This document shows positions 26,056 to 33,958 of a stretch of DNA of 64,000 nucleotides, piece after piece. The DNA comes from Acaudatibacter sp050729515 (GTDB taxonomy: Bacteria; Pseudomonadota; Alphaproteobacteria; Caulobacterales; Caulobacteraceae). Position numbers and translations under genes: made by a program. The notes under the pieces are model-generated. The model was not told the origin of the DNA, searched no databases, and saw only the letters and a list, made by a program, of their open reading frames with translations. Location of the stretch: positions 1-64,000 of the forward strand of contig JBOHLG010000008.1 in assembly GCA_050729515.1 (NCBI GenBank), read 5' to 3'. The stretch's first letter is position 1. Each line of letters starts with the position of its first letter.

Positions 26056-28049
26056 GCCGCTTCCGCCTCCGCCGCCTTGACCGGACTCACGCGGCGCCTC
26101 CCCACCGCCAGTCTCAGCCGGCGATCCGAGAGCGAAACGGCGCCGCCCAGGGCCATCAGGAGGGGCCCCAGGAAGATCAGGCGCACCCAGCGATTCCAAA
26201 ACGCCCGCACCAGCCAGACGGAGTGGCCGGCCGAGTCTATGCGGCGCTCGCCCAGAACGACGTAGACGTCGTCAAGGCCCTTGAGGCACAGGGCCACCTT
26301 GGAGACCGTCTCGCCACCGGTGTCGTAGGTGCGCCGTTCCGGATGGGCGGTGCAGGCGGTCGATCCGTCGGCGCGGGCGACCCGCACGACGCCGCGCTCG
26401 GCGTCATAGTTGGGCCCTGGAACCTCGCTCACCCGCTCGAGCGTCAGATGGTAGGCCCCGAGCCGTTCGCCGCTTCCCGGCGCCATCACCTGGGAGGCCT
26501 GGACCCGCCAAGTCGTCTCGAACGCCGCGCCCATGACGAAGACGCCTAGGCCGATATGGGCGAGGCTCATGCCCCAGCCGCCTCTGGGCAGCCGCACGAT
26601 ACGGCGCAGGCTCTCGCGAGGCGGTAGCTTCAGCACGAGCGTGCGCTCGGCGACTTCGACCAGCGCGCCCAGGATCAGCCAGGCGCCGACCCCAACCTCG
26701 AAGGCCGAGAAGGCGCGCATCGGCGAAGTCCAGGCGTAGACGGCCAGGCCGGCCAGGACGGCGGCGACGGCGGCGAACGCCAGGCGCTGGAGGACGCCCA
26801 GGACCTCGGCCCGCTTCCAGGCCAGGAGTGGTCCGGCCGGAAGGACGAGAAAGGCTCCGGCCATGAGCACGCCCACCACGAGATCGAAATAGGGTGCGCC
26901 CACTCCGCCCTGGTGGCCGAACGCTTGGAGCACCAGCGGCCACAGGGTGCCGGCCAGCACCGCGGTGGTCACCGCCGCCAGGATGATATTGTTCACCACC
27001 AGGGCGCTCTCCCGGCTGATCGGGGCGAAGACGGCGCTGTCCCTCAACTTCGGCGCCCGCCAGGCGAAGAGCGCGAAACCCGTCCCTGAGGCCACGCCCA
27101 GAATGCCGAGCAGAACGACGCCGCGTCGGGGATCGAGGGCGAAGGTGTGCACGCTGGTCAGCACTCCGGAGCGGACCAGGAAGGCGCCCAGCATGGAGAG
27201 CGTGAAGGCGCAGATGGCCAGGAAGACGCTCCAGGCCGCCAGTGCGCCGCGTTTTTCCGTGACCACGGCGGAGTGGAGAAGGGCGGTCCCGGCGAGCCAC
27301 GGCATCAGACTGGCGTTCTCGACCGGATCCCAGAACCACCAGCCGCCCCAGCCCAGCTCGTAATAGGCCCAGAAGGCGCCCAGCGTGATGCCGACGGTGA
27401 GAAGGCTCCAGGCCGCGAGTGTCCATGGCCTCACCCACCGGGCCCAGGCGGCGTCGACCCTGCCGTCGATGAGGGCGGCCAGGGCGAGGGAGAAGACGAC
27501 CGAAAAGCCGACATATCCGGCGTAGAGGAACGGCGGATGGGCGGCCAGGGCCGGATCCTGGAGGAGGGGGTTGAGGGAGGCCCCTTCCACCGGCGGCCGA
27601 TCGAGCCGCAAGAGAGGATTGGAGGCGAAGACCATGTAGCCGATGAAGAGAGCGCCGAGCGAGCCCTGGACGCCCAGAGCCAGGGCTTTGAGGGAGAAGG
27701 GAAGGCGCCTGGCGAGCGCCATCGTCGCGCCATAGCCGGTGAGGACGAAGCACCACAGCAGGATCGAGCCCTCGTGGCTGCCCCAGGCCCCGGCGAATTT
27801 GTAGATCAGGGGCTTTTCGGTGTGGGAATTGGCCGCCACGTTCACGACCGAGAAATCGGAGGTGAGGAAGGCGTGGATGAGGATCGCGAAGGCGAGGCCC
27901 GTCGCCGCAAAGGCGGCCAGCGCCGCCCCTTCGCCGGCGCCTGAGAGTCCAGCGTTCCATTTCACCCGGCCGGCGAAGGAGAAGCCCACCTGCGCAAGCG
28001 AGAGACAAAGGGCGAGCGCGAGGGCGAACTGGCCAAGTTCGTCGATCAT
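26052..28049 (-). CDS. ccmF: haem lyase subunit CcmF/CycK
   Basis: 665 residues with about 14-15 membrane helices. The signature WGGWWFWDPVENASLMPW (residues 234-251) is the WWD domain that presents haem during cytochrome c maturation; conserved periplasmic histidines occur around it (for example in SHEGSILLW at 91-99). CcmF takes haem from holo-CcmE and, with CcmH and CcmI, ligates it to apocytochrome c. The ATG at 28049 overlaps the ccmE stop (ATGA). The operon is ccmI-ccmE-ccmF-ccmH. Confidence 0.95.
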   Translation of the reverse strand: MIDELGQFALALALCLSLAQVGFSFAGRVKWNAGLSGAGEGAALAAFAATGLAFAILIHAFLTSDFSVVNVAANSHTEKPLIYKFAGAWGSHEGSILLWCFVLTGYGATMALARRLPFSLKALALGVQGSLGALFIGYMVFASNPLLRLDRPPVEGASLNPLLQDPALAAHPPFLYAGYVGFSVVFSLALAALIDGRVDAAWARWVRPWTLAAWSLLTVGITLGAFWAYYELGWGGWWFWDPVENASLMPWLAGTALLHSAVVTEKRGALAAWSVFLAICAFTLSMLGAFLVRSGVLTSVHTFALDPRRGVVLLGILGVASGTGFALFAWRAPKLRDSAVFAPISRESALVVNNIILAAVTTAVLAGTLWPLVLQAFGHQGGVGAPYFDLVVGVLMAGAFLVLPAGPLLAWKRAEVLGVLQRLAFAAVAAVLAGLAVYAWTSPMRAFSAFEVGVGAWLILGALVEVAERTLVLKLPPRESLRRIVRLPRGGWGMSLAHIGLGVFVMGAAFETTWRVQASQVMAPGSGERLGAYHLTLERVSEVPGPNYDAERGVVRVARADGSTACTAHPERRTYDTGGETVSKVALCLKGLDDVYVVLGERRIDSAGHSVWLVRAFWNRWVRLIFLGPLLMALGGAVSLSDRRLRLAVGRRRVSPVKAAEAEAA

Positions 28050-28558
28050 TGCATTTGGGCCGAGGTGAGGTCGGCTCCCGCGGTCGCGCCGTAATGGCCC
28101 GGCGTCCCATTCCCCCGCCACTCGCCTTGCGCCTTCAAGGCGCGGGTGAGCTCGGCCGGCATGTAACGGGCGTCATGCTTGGCCAGAATCCGATTGGCCT
28201 GGAAGACTCCGTCCTTCTCGTAGGCGCCCATGGCGACCACCCCTTGACCTTCGCGAAAGAGGTCCGGGAGATCGCCTCGAAAGACTACCGGCGTGCTCGC
28301 CCGTCGGTCGGTGACCACGAAATCGACCTCGCCTGAAGGGAGCTTGGCGACGCTCCCCCTCTCCACCAGTCCTCCGAGCTGAATGGGCTGGCCGGGGGGG
28401 ACATGGGCGGCCATCGCCTGGGCTGGGGTGTAGAAGTAGGAAATCGAGTTGCGCAGACCCCAAAGCGCCAGTCCCGCGGCGAGCGCCAGGATCGGGGCGG
28501 CGACGGCGACCACCATGAAGCGGCGTCGCGCGGAGGGGGATCGGGGAAGCAGGGCCAT
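28046..28558 (-). CDS. ccmE: haem chaperone CcmE/CycJ
   Basis: About 170 residues: cytoplasmic basic N-terminus, one membrane anchor (13-34), then the periplasmic OB-fold. The haem-binding His128 and Tyr132 occur in ILAKHDARYMP, the canonical H-x-x-x-Y site. The start at ATG 28558 is preferred; a TTG at 28573 in frame is the alternative. It lies 18 bp after the ccmI stop and overlaps ccmF by 4 bp. The product carries haem delivered by the CcmABCD exporter, which is not in this window, to CcmF. Confidence 0.94.
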   Translation of the reverse strand: MALLPRSPSARRRFMVVAVAAPILALAAGLALWGLRNSISYFYTPAQAMAAHVPPGQPIQLGGLVERGSVAKLPSGEVDFVVTDRRASTPVVFRGDLPDLFREGQGVVAMGAYEKDGVFQANRILAKHDARYMPAELTRALKAQGEWRGNGTPGHYGATAGADLTSAQMQ

Positions 28559-28576
28559 GGGCGATGCGATCAAGCC

Positions 28577-29665
28577 TCACGATGGCGGCGACATCGCGGC
28601 GGAGAGTTGATCAAGAATGCCCGGGCGAGCTGCAAAGAGGCGCCGCGCGCGCGCCGCGGCCGCGTCCCGCTGGGGAATTTCGCCCAGGACGGCGTATGCC
28701 CTGACCAGGCGGACCCAGCCGTCGGGATCATTCGGATGGGCGGCGAGGCGCTGGGCGAGGCCGTCGACCATGCCTCGGATGGCGGCGCTCATCGCTGGCG
28801 AGGGCCCTGCAGGCGCAGGGCCTCCCTGGGGCGGCAGGGCCCCCGTGCGCTCGACTTCAGCGATCTCGGCGGCGAGGAGCGCACGGCGGGGATCGGCATT
28901 GGCCAGGAAGGACTCGAGACCCCTCCAACCCGCCAGACCGCCCGCGAGGTCGCCATGGGCGATCTGCGACCTGGCGAGGTAATAGCGGGCCGCCGCGTCG
29001 GTCGGATCGAGGCGGACCAGCTTCTCGAAGAGAGCTTGGGCGTTCGGGTCGACGACGCCCTTGTTCTGCAGAACCAGGATCTCGCCCAGGGGAGCCATGA
29101 GATCGGGCCGTTGCGGCGCGATGGCGAGGGCCTTTCTCAGCGCATGAACCGCGCCGTCGGGATCGCCGAGTTCGATGTCGAGCATGGCGAGGCGGCGGAG
29201 GGGCTCGGGATCCGCGGGCCGCTGGGCGGCGAAGGATCGCAGGGCGGCGGCCATTTGCGGCCCGGTGTCGAGTTCGGGATGATCACGCCACTGCGCGAGG
29301 CGGCTGGCGAAGGGCTGGTCTGGCTCGCCCGGCGAGCCGATGGCGAGGTAGAGCATGAGGGCCGCCAGGACGGGAGCCGCGCCGAGAGCCGCCAGGAGCC
29401 TGGGATCGGCCCCGCGGAGGGCCTCGACGGGACGATCGGCCTGGGCGAGCAGCCTCCTGGCCGCTTCGGCTCGGGCGGACCGGCGCTCGCCCCCCCCGAG
29501 CAAGCTCCGCTCGGCAAGCTCATCGATCTCGGTGAGGGCCCGTCGATAGACCGCCAGGGCCGGATCTTCCGGCCCGATCGCGAAGGGCGCTCGTCCCCCG
29601 CGGAACATGATCAGGACGGCCGCGCCGGCGGAGAGGACCGCCGCCACGACCCAGAAGAGCAGCAT
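28577..29665 (-). CDS. ccmI: cytochrome c maturation protein CcmI/CycH
   Basis: 362 residues. Two membrane helices (residues 2-20 and about 95-115) flank a cytoplasmic loop with an ALxVYRRALTEID leucine-zipper-like part, and a periplasmic TPR region (about 150-330) binds the C-terminus of apocytochrome c. The frame extends to 29914 but the extra part is an antisense-type shadow of the kinase gene; the ATG at 29665 starts directly with the first helix. It is the first gene of the cycHJKL-type cluster; a ccmG thioredoxin-like gene is absent here, as in rhizobial cyc operons. Confidence 0.9.
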   Translation of the reverse strand: MLLFWVVAAVLSAGAAVLIMFRGGRAPFAIGPEDPALAVYRRALTEIDELAERSLLGGGERRSARAEAARRLLAQADRPVEALRGADPRLLAALGAAPVLAALMLYLAIGSPGEPDQPFASRLAQWRDHPELDTGPQMAAALRSFAAQRPADPEPLRRLAMLDIELGDPDGAVHALRKALAIAPQRPDLMAPLGEILVLQNKGVVDPNAQALFEKLVRLDPTDAAARYYLARSQIAHGDLAGGLAGWRGLESFLANADPRRALLAAEIAEVERTGALPPQGGPAPAGPSPAMSAAIRGMVDGLAQRLAAHPNDPDGWVRLVRAYAVLGEIPQRDAAAARARRLFAARPGILDQLSAAMSPPS

Positions 29666-29714
29666 GTCTCGCCTTATCGGATATCGGCGCGCCGCTCCAC
29701 CCTTGGAGCTGGAT

Positions 29715-31142
29715 TCACCCGTAGGCTCGCGGAAGGCGGATCTCGACTTGGAGGCCGCTAAGCGGCGAGGCGCCCAGGATGAGCGAGCCGCGGTAGGCGC
29801 GAACCAGCTCCGCGACGATGGCCAGGCCCAGCCCCGATCCGGGCGCGCTTTCGTCCAGGCGGGCCCCGCGTTCGAGGACACCCGCCCGCTCCTCCGGGCG
29901 AAGTCCGGGCCCATCGTCTTCGATGATCACCGCCAGGCGCCGCGCCGAGTCCGCGCGGGCGGTCGCTCTCACGTGCTTCGAACACCACTGGCAGGCGTTC
30001 TCCATCACATTTCCGACGATCTCCAGAAGATCCTGCCGTTCGCCCAGGAAACAGAGATCGGCGGCGGCGAAGACCTCGATGCGCATCGCCTTGTCAAGGT
30101 GGATCCGCTCGAGCGTCCGACCGAGTTCGTCCAGGACCGGGCCTACCGAGGTGCGCTCGCCCTTTCCCTGAGCTCGCGCCGCCGCCCGGGCCCGCCTGAG
30201 GTGATGGTCCACCTGCCGGCGCATGAGTTCGGCCTGGGGTTTCACCACGGCAGCGAGGGGCCCCGGGTTCTGATCGGCCTCGGCGAGGATCACCGACAGG
30301 GGCGTCTTCAGGGCATGGGCGAGGTTGCCGACGTGAGTCCTCTGACGTTCGACGACCTCGCGGTTGTGGCTCATCAGGGCGTTGAGTTCGCCGGCGAGCG
30401 GCTCTAGTTCAGCCGGATAGCGTCCTTCGATGCGCTCCCGGGCGCCGGTGCGAAGGCCGCTGACCTCCTCGCGCAAGGCGAAGAGGGGCCGAAGCCCGAA
30501 CCTCACCTGCAGGAAGATGGCGGCGATCAGCCCCGCGCCAAGGAGCACGAGGGCGATTGCGATGGTGGTGGTGAAGGTCCTTATGTCCCGGTCGATCGGC
30601 CCTCGGTCCTCCGCGGCCATGAAGACGATCGGCTGGGCGATGCCGGGAAGTCGAGCCTGGGTCGCGGCCACCCTGAGAGTCTGTTGGAGCGGCCCAGGGC
30701 TGTTGTAGAAAATGGCTCGGCCCGGAGAGGCCGCAAGCGCTTTCGCGCCTCCGCTGGGAGGGGGGATGGCGCGGTCCCACAGCGATCGGGAGCGGGCAAT
30801 CGGACGCAGTCCCTGCGCCCCCTCGGAGCTGGCGATCTCCCAGTATTCGCCAGAATAGACGCGAAGGGCCCTGGGATCGATGAACGAAGGCGCCGCGACG
30901 CGCCCGGCGTCGACCGAGGTTCCGGCGAGGAGATTGTCGACCGTATCGCTGAGCTCGTCGTCGAACCGGCGGGTGGAGGCGTGATTGAAGAACGTCGAGA
31001 GGGCGAACCCCGCCACCACTAGCACCGCGAGGCTCCAGGCCGCGGCCAGCCCGATCAGCCGGGCGGTCAGGGAGCCCCGGCTGCGCTCGCTCTCACTCCT
31101 CGGGATTCCCGTCCGATCGCTCACGCGCGGCTGAAACGGCAA
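29715..31142 (-). CDS. PhoQ-type sensor histidine kinase
   Basis: 475 residues from TTG 31142 (GTG 31124 is an alternative). Helices at about 27-50 and 192-212 enclose a 140-residue periplasmic sensor; then HAMP, and the H-box VGNLAHALKTPLSVILAEAD with His276, which is the PhoQ-like pattern. The ATPase domain shows GNVMENACQW, DDGPGL and GSGLGLAIV. It is paired with the regulator ending 22 bp upstream. The stimulus is unknown, though PhoQ relatives respond to cations or cationic peptides. The gene ends 50 bp before ccmI on the same strand. Confidence 0.88.
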   Translation of the reverse strand: MPFQPRVSDRTGIPRSESERSRGSLTARLIGLAAAWSLAVLVVAGFALSTFFNHASTRRFDDELSDTVDNLLAGTSVDAGRVAAPSFIDPRALRVYSGEYWEIASSEGAQGLRPIARSRSLWDRAIPPPSGGAKALAASPGRAIFYNSPGPLQQTLRVAATQARLPGIAQPIVFMAAEDRGPIDRDIRTFTTTIAIALVLLGAGLIAAIFLQVRFGLRPLFALREEVSGLRTGARERIEGRYPAELEPLAGELNALMSHNREVVERQRTHVGNLAHALKTPLSVILAEADQNPGPLAAVVKPQAELMRRQVDHHLRRARAAARAQGKGERTSVGPVLDELGRTLERIHLDKAMRIEVFAAADLCFLGERQDLLEIVGNVMENACQWCSKHVRATARADSARRLAVIIEDDGPGLRPEERAGVLERGARLDESAPGSGLGLAIVAELVRAYRGSLILGASPLSGLQVEIRLPRAYG

Positions 31143-31163
31143 GACCGACGGCGCCGTCGAGCC

Positions 31164-31844
31164 TCACGCATCGGTGGCCTCTCCCTCCAGGGCGATCAGA
31201 CGATAGCCCAGCCCGCGCACCGTCTCGATCCTGGCCGGTCCGATCTTGCGCCTGACCCGGCCGATGAAGACCTCGATGGTGTTGGAGTCGCGATCGAAAT
31301 CCTGGTCGTAGAGATGCTCCACCAACTCGGTGCGACTGATCACCTTGCCCTGATGCATCATCAGGTAGTGAAGAAGGCGGTACTCGAGCGAGGTCAATCT
31401 CAACGGTTCGCCGGCGACCGAGGCGCGCGCCGCGCGCGGATCCAGGCGAAGCGCTCCGCAGGTGAGCGCCGGCGCGGCGTGGCCGGCGGACCGCCGCAGA
31501 AGGGCGCGCAGGCGCGCCAGCAGTTCCTCGGTGTGGAAGGGTTTGGTCAGGTAGTCGTCGGCCCCGGCGTCGAACCCGGAAACCTTTTCGCTCCAGGCGG
31601 CGCGGGCGGTGAGAATGAGGATCGGCGTGGAGAGTCCGGCGCGCCGCCAGCCTTCGAGCACCGAGACGCCATCGATCTTGGGAAGGCCCAGATCGAGCAC
31701 GATGGCGTCGTAGGGCTCGGTTTCGCCCAGGTAGCTCGCCTCCTCGCCGTCCGGGGCGTGGTCGACAGCGTAGCCCGCATCGCCGAGCGCGCGCACCAAC
31801 TGGCGCGAGAGATCCGGATCGTCTTCCACAACCAGGATGCGCAT
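31164..31844 (-). CDS. OmpR/PhoP-type response regulator
   Basis: 226 residues. Receiver with EDD (7-9), Asp51 in IVLDLGLPKIDG and Lys101 in DDYLTKPFH; winged-helix effector domain (LTSLEYRLLHYLMMHQGK, NTIEVFIGRVRRKIG, TVRGLGYRL). The pattern is that of PhoP/QseB-like regulators. It starts 11 bp downstream of the PepSY gene and is followed by its kinase, giving a three-gene unit of putative sensor accessory, regulator and kinase. Confidence 0.92.
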   Translation of the reverse strand: MRILVVEDDPDLSRQLVRALGDAGYAVDHAPDGEEASYLGETEPYDAIVLDLGLPKIDGVSVLEGWRRAGLSTPILILTARAAWSEKVSGFDAGADDYLTKPFHTEELLARLRALLRRSAGHAAPALTCGALRLDPRAARASVAGEPLRLTSLEYRLLHYLMMHQGKVISRTELVEHLYDQDFDRDSNTIEVFIGRVRRKIGPARIETVRGLGYRLIALEGEATDA

Positions 31845-31854
31845 CGGTCTTCCC

Positions 31855-32346
31855 TTACTCGACTCCCAGGATGCGGCCCGTCTCGGCGTCCACGATGTAG
31901 TCCATGCGACGGCCTCGATCGGTCATCCACAGCACCCGATAGACGGCGCGGCCGTCCTGGTATTCCAATCCGGCGTCGAGCTGACGGCCCGGAGTGCGCC
32001 GCCCAATCCCCTCGATCACCCGCCCAAGGGGCGTGAAGCGGCCGCCGCGCACGCCCTGGCGCGCTTCATCCTGTTCGTCGCCACGCCAGCCGCGGCCGCT
32101 CCAGCCCGGAGCCGACGGCGGAGGATAGGCGTCCATTCGTCCGCCCCACCGCGGCGCGGAGCGATATCCGCTCCATCCAGGCCCGCCGCGCCCATGGAAG
32201 CTCCGGTTCACGAAGCCGCCCGAAGATCCATCGTGGCGGCCCCCGTCGTGCCATCCATGGCCTCCGGGGCGATCCTGAGCGTGGCCGACGCCGCTCATCG
32301 CGCCGAGCGCCGCGAGGCTGGCGATGATCAAAACCGCACGTTTCAC
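31855..32346 (-). CDS. PepSY-like exported protein
   Basis: 163 residues. A signal peptide (1-23, ending GVGHAQ) is followed by a Gly/His/Arg/Trp-rich low-complexity stretch (25-90) and a C-terminal PepSY-like beta domain: LEYQDGRAVYRVLWMTDRG, then DYIVDAETGRILG. PepSY proteins near two-component genes are commonly linked to metal or cationic-stress sensing. The GTG at 32346 is chosen since the signal peptide begins there. The His-rich stretch may bind metal ions, which is speculation. Confidence 0.75.
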   Translation of the reverse strand: MKRAVLIIASLAALGAMSGVGHAQDRPGGHGWHDGGRHDGSSGGFVNRSFHGRGGPGWSGYRSAPRWGGRMDAYPPPSAPGWSGRGWRGDEQDEARQGVRGGRFTPLGRVIEGIGRRTPGRQLDAGLEYQDGRAVYRVLWMTDRGRRMDYIVDAETGRILGVE

Positions 32347-32402
32347 AGAACGGCGTTTATTCCCCCGCGGCTGAACGCCGACTGAATATGAAGGTAAGGA
32401 TC

Positions 32403-33380
32403 TCACCCCCGCCTTCTGGGAGAATAGGGTCGTTCCGCCCGTTGTCGCTCGGCGAAGCGCTCGAGCTCCGGGTCGACGGCGTCGGGGAGAGTGACCACCA
32501 GCATTGCGAAGAGATCGCCGCGCCTTCCCTTTGCATCGGAAAGACCTCTGCCCTTCAGGCGAAGGCGGGCGCCGGAGTTGGAGCCCTTCGGCACCGAGAG
32601 GCTCACCGGTCCTTCCGGAGTGGGCGCCTCGACCTTGCCGCCCAGGACCGCGTCCGGCAGCGAGACGGGAAGGTCCATCACCAGATCGCCGGCCTCTCGA
32701 CGGAAAATCGGATGAGGCTTTGCGACGAGCTCGATGAGGGCGTCGCCGGCCCCGGCGGGTCCGGGCTGGCCTTGCCCCTTGAGGCGCAGCACCTGGCCTT
32801 CGGCGGCGCCTTTTGGAATGGCGACGTCGAGCGTCCGGCCATCGGAAAACGCGATGCGCGTCTTTCCGCCCAGGATCATATCCTCCAGATCGACCTCCAC
32901 GCGGGCGCGAACATCCGCGCCCCGGGAGGCGAAACCACGGCGCCCGCCGCCCCTGGCCCCGCGCCCGCCGAACATTTCGCCAAGGATGTCGCCGAGGTCG
33001 ACATTCTCGAACTCCTGGCCACGGAAACCGCCGCCAGAAAATCCTCCTTGGCCGCCGAAGGGGCCGCCAAAAGGGCCGCCAGCGTGGGCGCGCATGGTCT
33101 CACGGCCGTCGGCGTCGATCTCGCCGTGGTCGTACTTCTTGCGCTTGTCGACATCGCCAATGATGTCGAAGGCTGCGCTTACCCGCTTGAATTTCTCTTC
33201 CGAGGCCTTGTTGCCGGGATTGGCGTCCGGGTGATGGGACTTGGCGAGCTTGCGGAACGCCTTTCGGATCTCCTCGGCGCTCGCACTGCGCGAGACGCCC
33301 AGCTCCTGGTAGGGGTCCTGAGCCAATTCTTCCTCGCAGCGGCGCCGAAGCCTGGGGCCGCGATCAAGGTAATCCGCCAT
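32403..33380 (-). CDS. DnaJ-type (CbpA-like) co-chaperone
   Basis: 325 residues. A J-domain (residues 22-85) with the HPD triad at 50-52 stimulates DnaK; a Gly/Phe-rich linker follows (100-150), then two beta-sandwich substrate domains with no CxxCxGxG zinc fingers, so it is a CbpA/DjlB-like type II J-protein. The first 20 residues before the J-domain are unusual and Arg/Glu-rich; the true start may be a TTG nearer DPYQELG. It ends 57 bp upstream of the PepSY gene start and 41 bp separate it from the YcgN gene; all three run on the minus strand. Confidence 0.88.
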   Translation of the reverse strand: MADYLDRGPRLRRRCEEELAQDPYQELGVSRSASAEEIRKAFRKLAKSHHPDANPGNKASEEKFKRVSAAFDIIGDVDKRKKYDHGEIDADGRETMRAHAGGPFGGPFGGQGGFSGGGFRGQEFENVDLGDILGEMFGGRGARGGGRRGFASRGADVRARVEVDLEDMILGGKTRIAFSDGRTLDVAIPKGAAEGQVLRLKGQGQPGPAGAGDALIELVAKPHPIFRREAGDLVMDLPVSLPDAVLGGKVEAPTPEGPVSLSVPKGSNSGARLRLKGRGLSDAKGRRGDLFAMLVVTLPDAVDPELERFAERQRAERPYSPRRRG

Positions 33381-33421
33381 CCAAGCCGCGCAAGGGCGCC
33401 ATCACGTTCGCCCAGCTGCGC

Positions 33422-33889
33422 TCAGAACGGCTCCTCTCCGCGGTCCTTCATGAAACTGGGAGCGAGGAATCGCGCCGCATCCTCGGGGCTTTCCAGGAGG
33501 TCCTCGTTGATCGTCCGTCCTCGCACTGAAACGCGCGCCTTGTGAACGCTCTCGGGATCGCCCGTCAGGAGCGGGTGCCAGGCGGGGAGGGCTCTTCCCT
33601 CGTGGAGGCGGCGATAGGCGCAACTCGCCGGCATCCAGGAGAGCGCGGCGATGTTGCGCGGGGTGAGCTTGACGCAATCGGGGACGAGCTCGGTGCGGTG
33701 GGCATAGTTAGAACATCGACAGCTCGTCTCGTCGAGGAGCCTGCAGGCGACGCAGGTCGGAGTCACCTCTCCGGTATCGAGATCCTCCAGTCGGACAAGG
33801 CAACAGAGACCGCAGCCATCGCACAGGCTCTCCCACTCCTTCTCGCTCATTTCGGCGAGCGACTTGGTCTCCCAGAACCGTTCGGCCAT
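33422..33889 (-). CDS. YcgN-type cysteine-cluster protein (UPF0260)
   Basis: 155 residues with the cysteine pattern of the YcgN/UPF0260 family: DGCGLCCLVRLED (20s), PTCVACRLLD and SCRCSNY (45-60), then TPRNIAALSWMPASCAYR. Such proteins probably bind zinc or an iron-sulfur centre; their role is unknown. The ATG at 33889 starts MAERFWETKSLAEMSEKEWE, which is typical of the family N-terminus. It lies 41 bp upstream of the J-protein gene and 69 bp downstream of the serine hydrolase gene on the same strand. Confidence 0.9.
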   Translation of the reverse strand: MAERFWETKSLAEMSEKEWESLCDGCGLCCLVRLEDLDTGEVTPTCVACRLLDETSCRCSNYAHRTELVPDCVKLTPRNIAALSWMPASCAYRRLHEGRALPAWHPLLTGDPESVHKARVSVRGRTINEDLLESPEDAARFLAPSFMKDRGEEPF

Positions 33890-33958
33890 GTGGACATCTC
33901 CGGCGCCGAGCCGGCCCGCTTCGCCGGGGCCGAGCGGCCATTCGGCTCGAGCGCCGCC

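Noticed and set aside
26052..29665. Missing ccmG as a sign of a broken cytochrome c operon
   Set aside because: The four-gene ccmI-E-F-H order without ccmG is normal for cycHJKL-type clusters of alphaproteobacteria.
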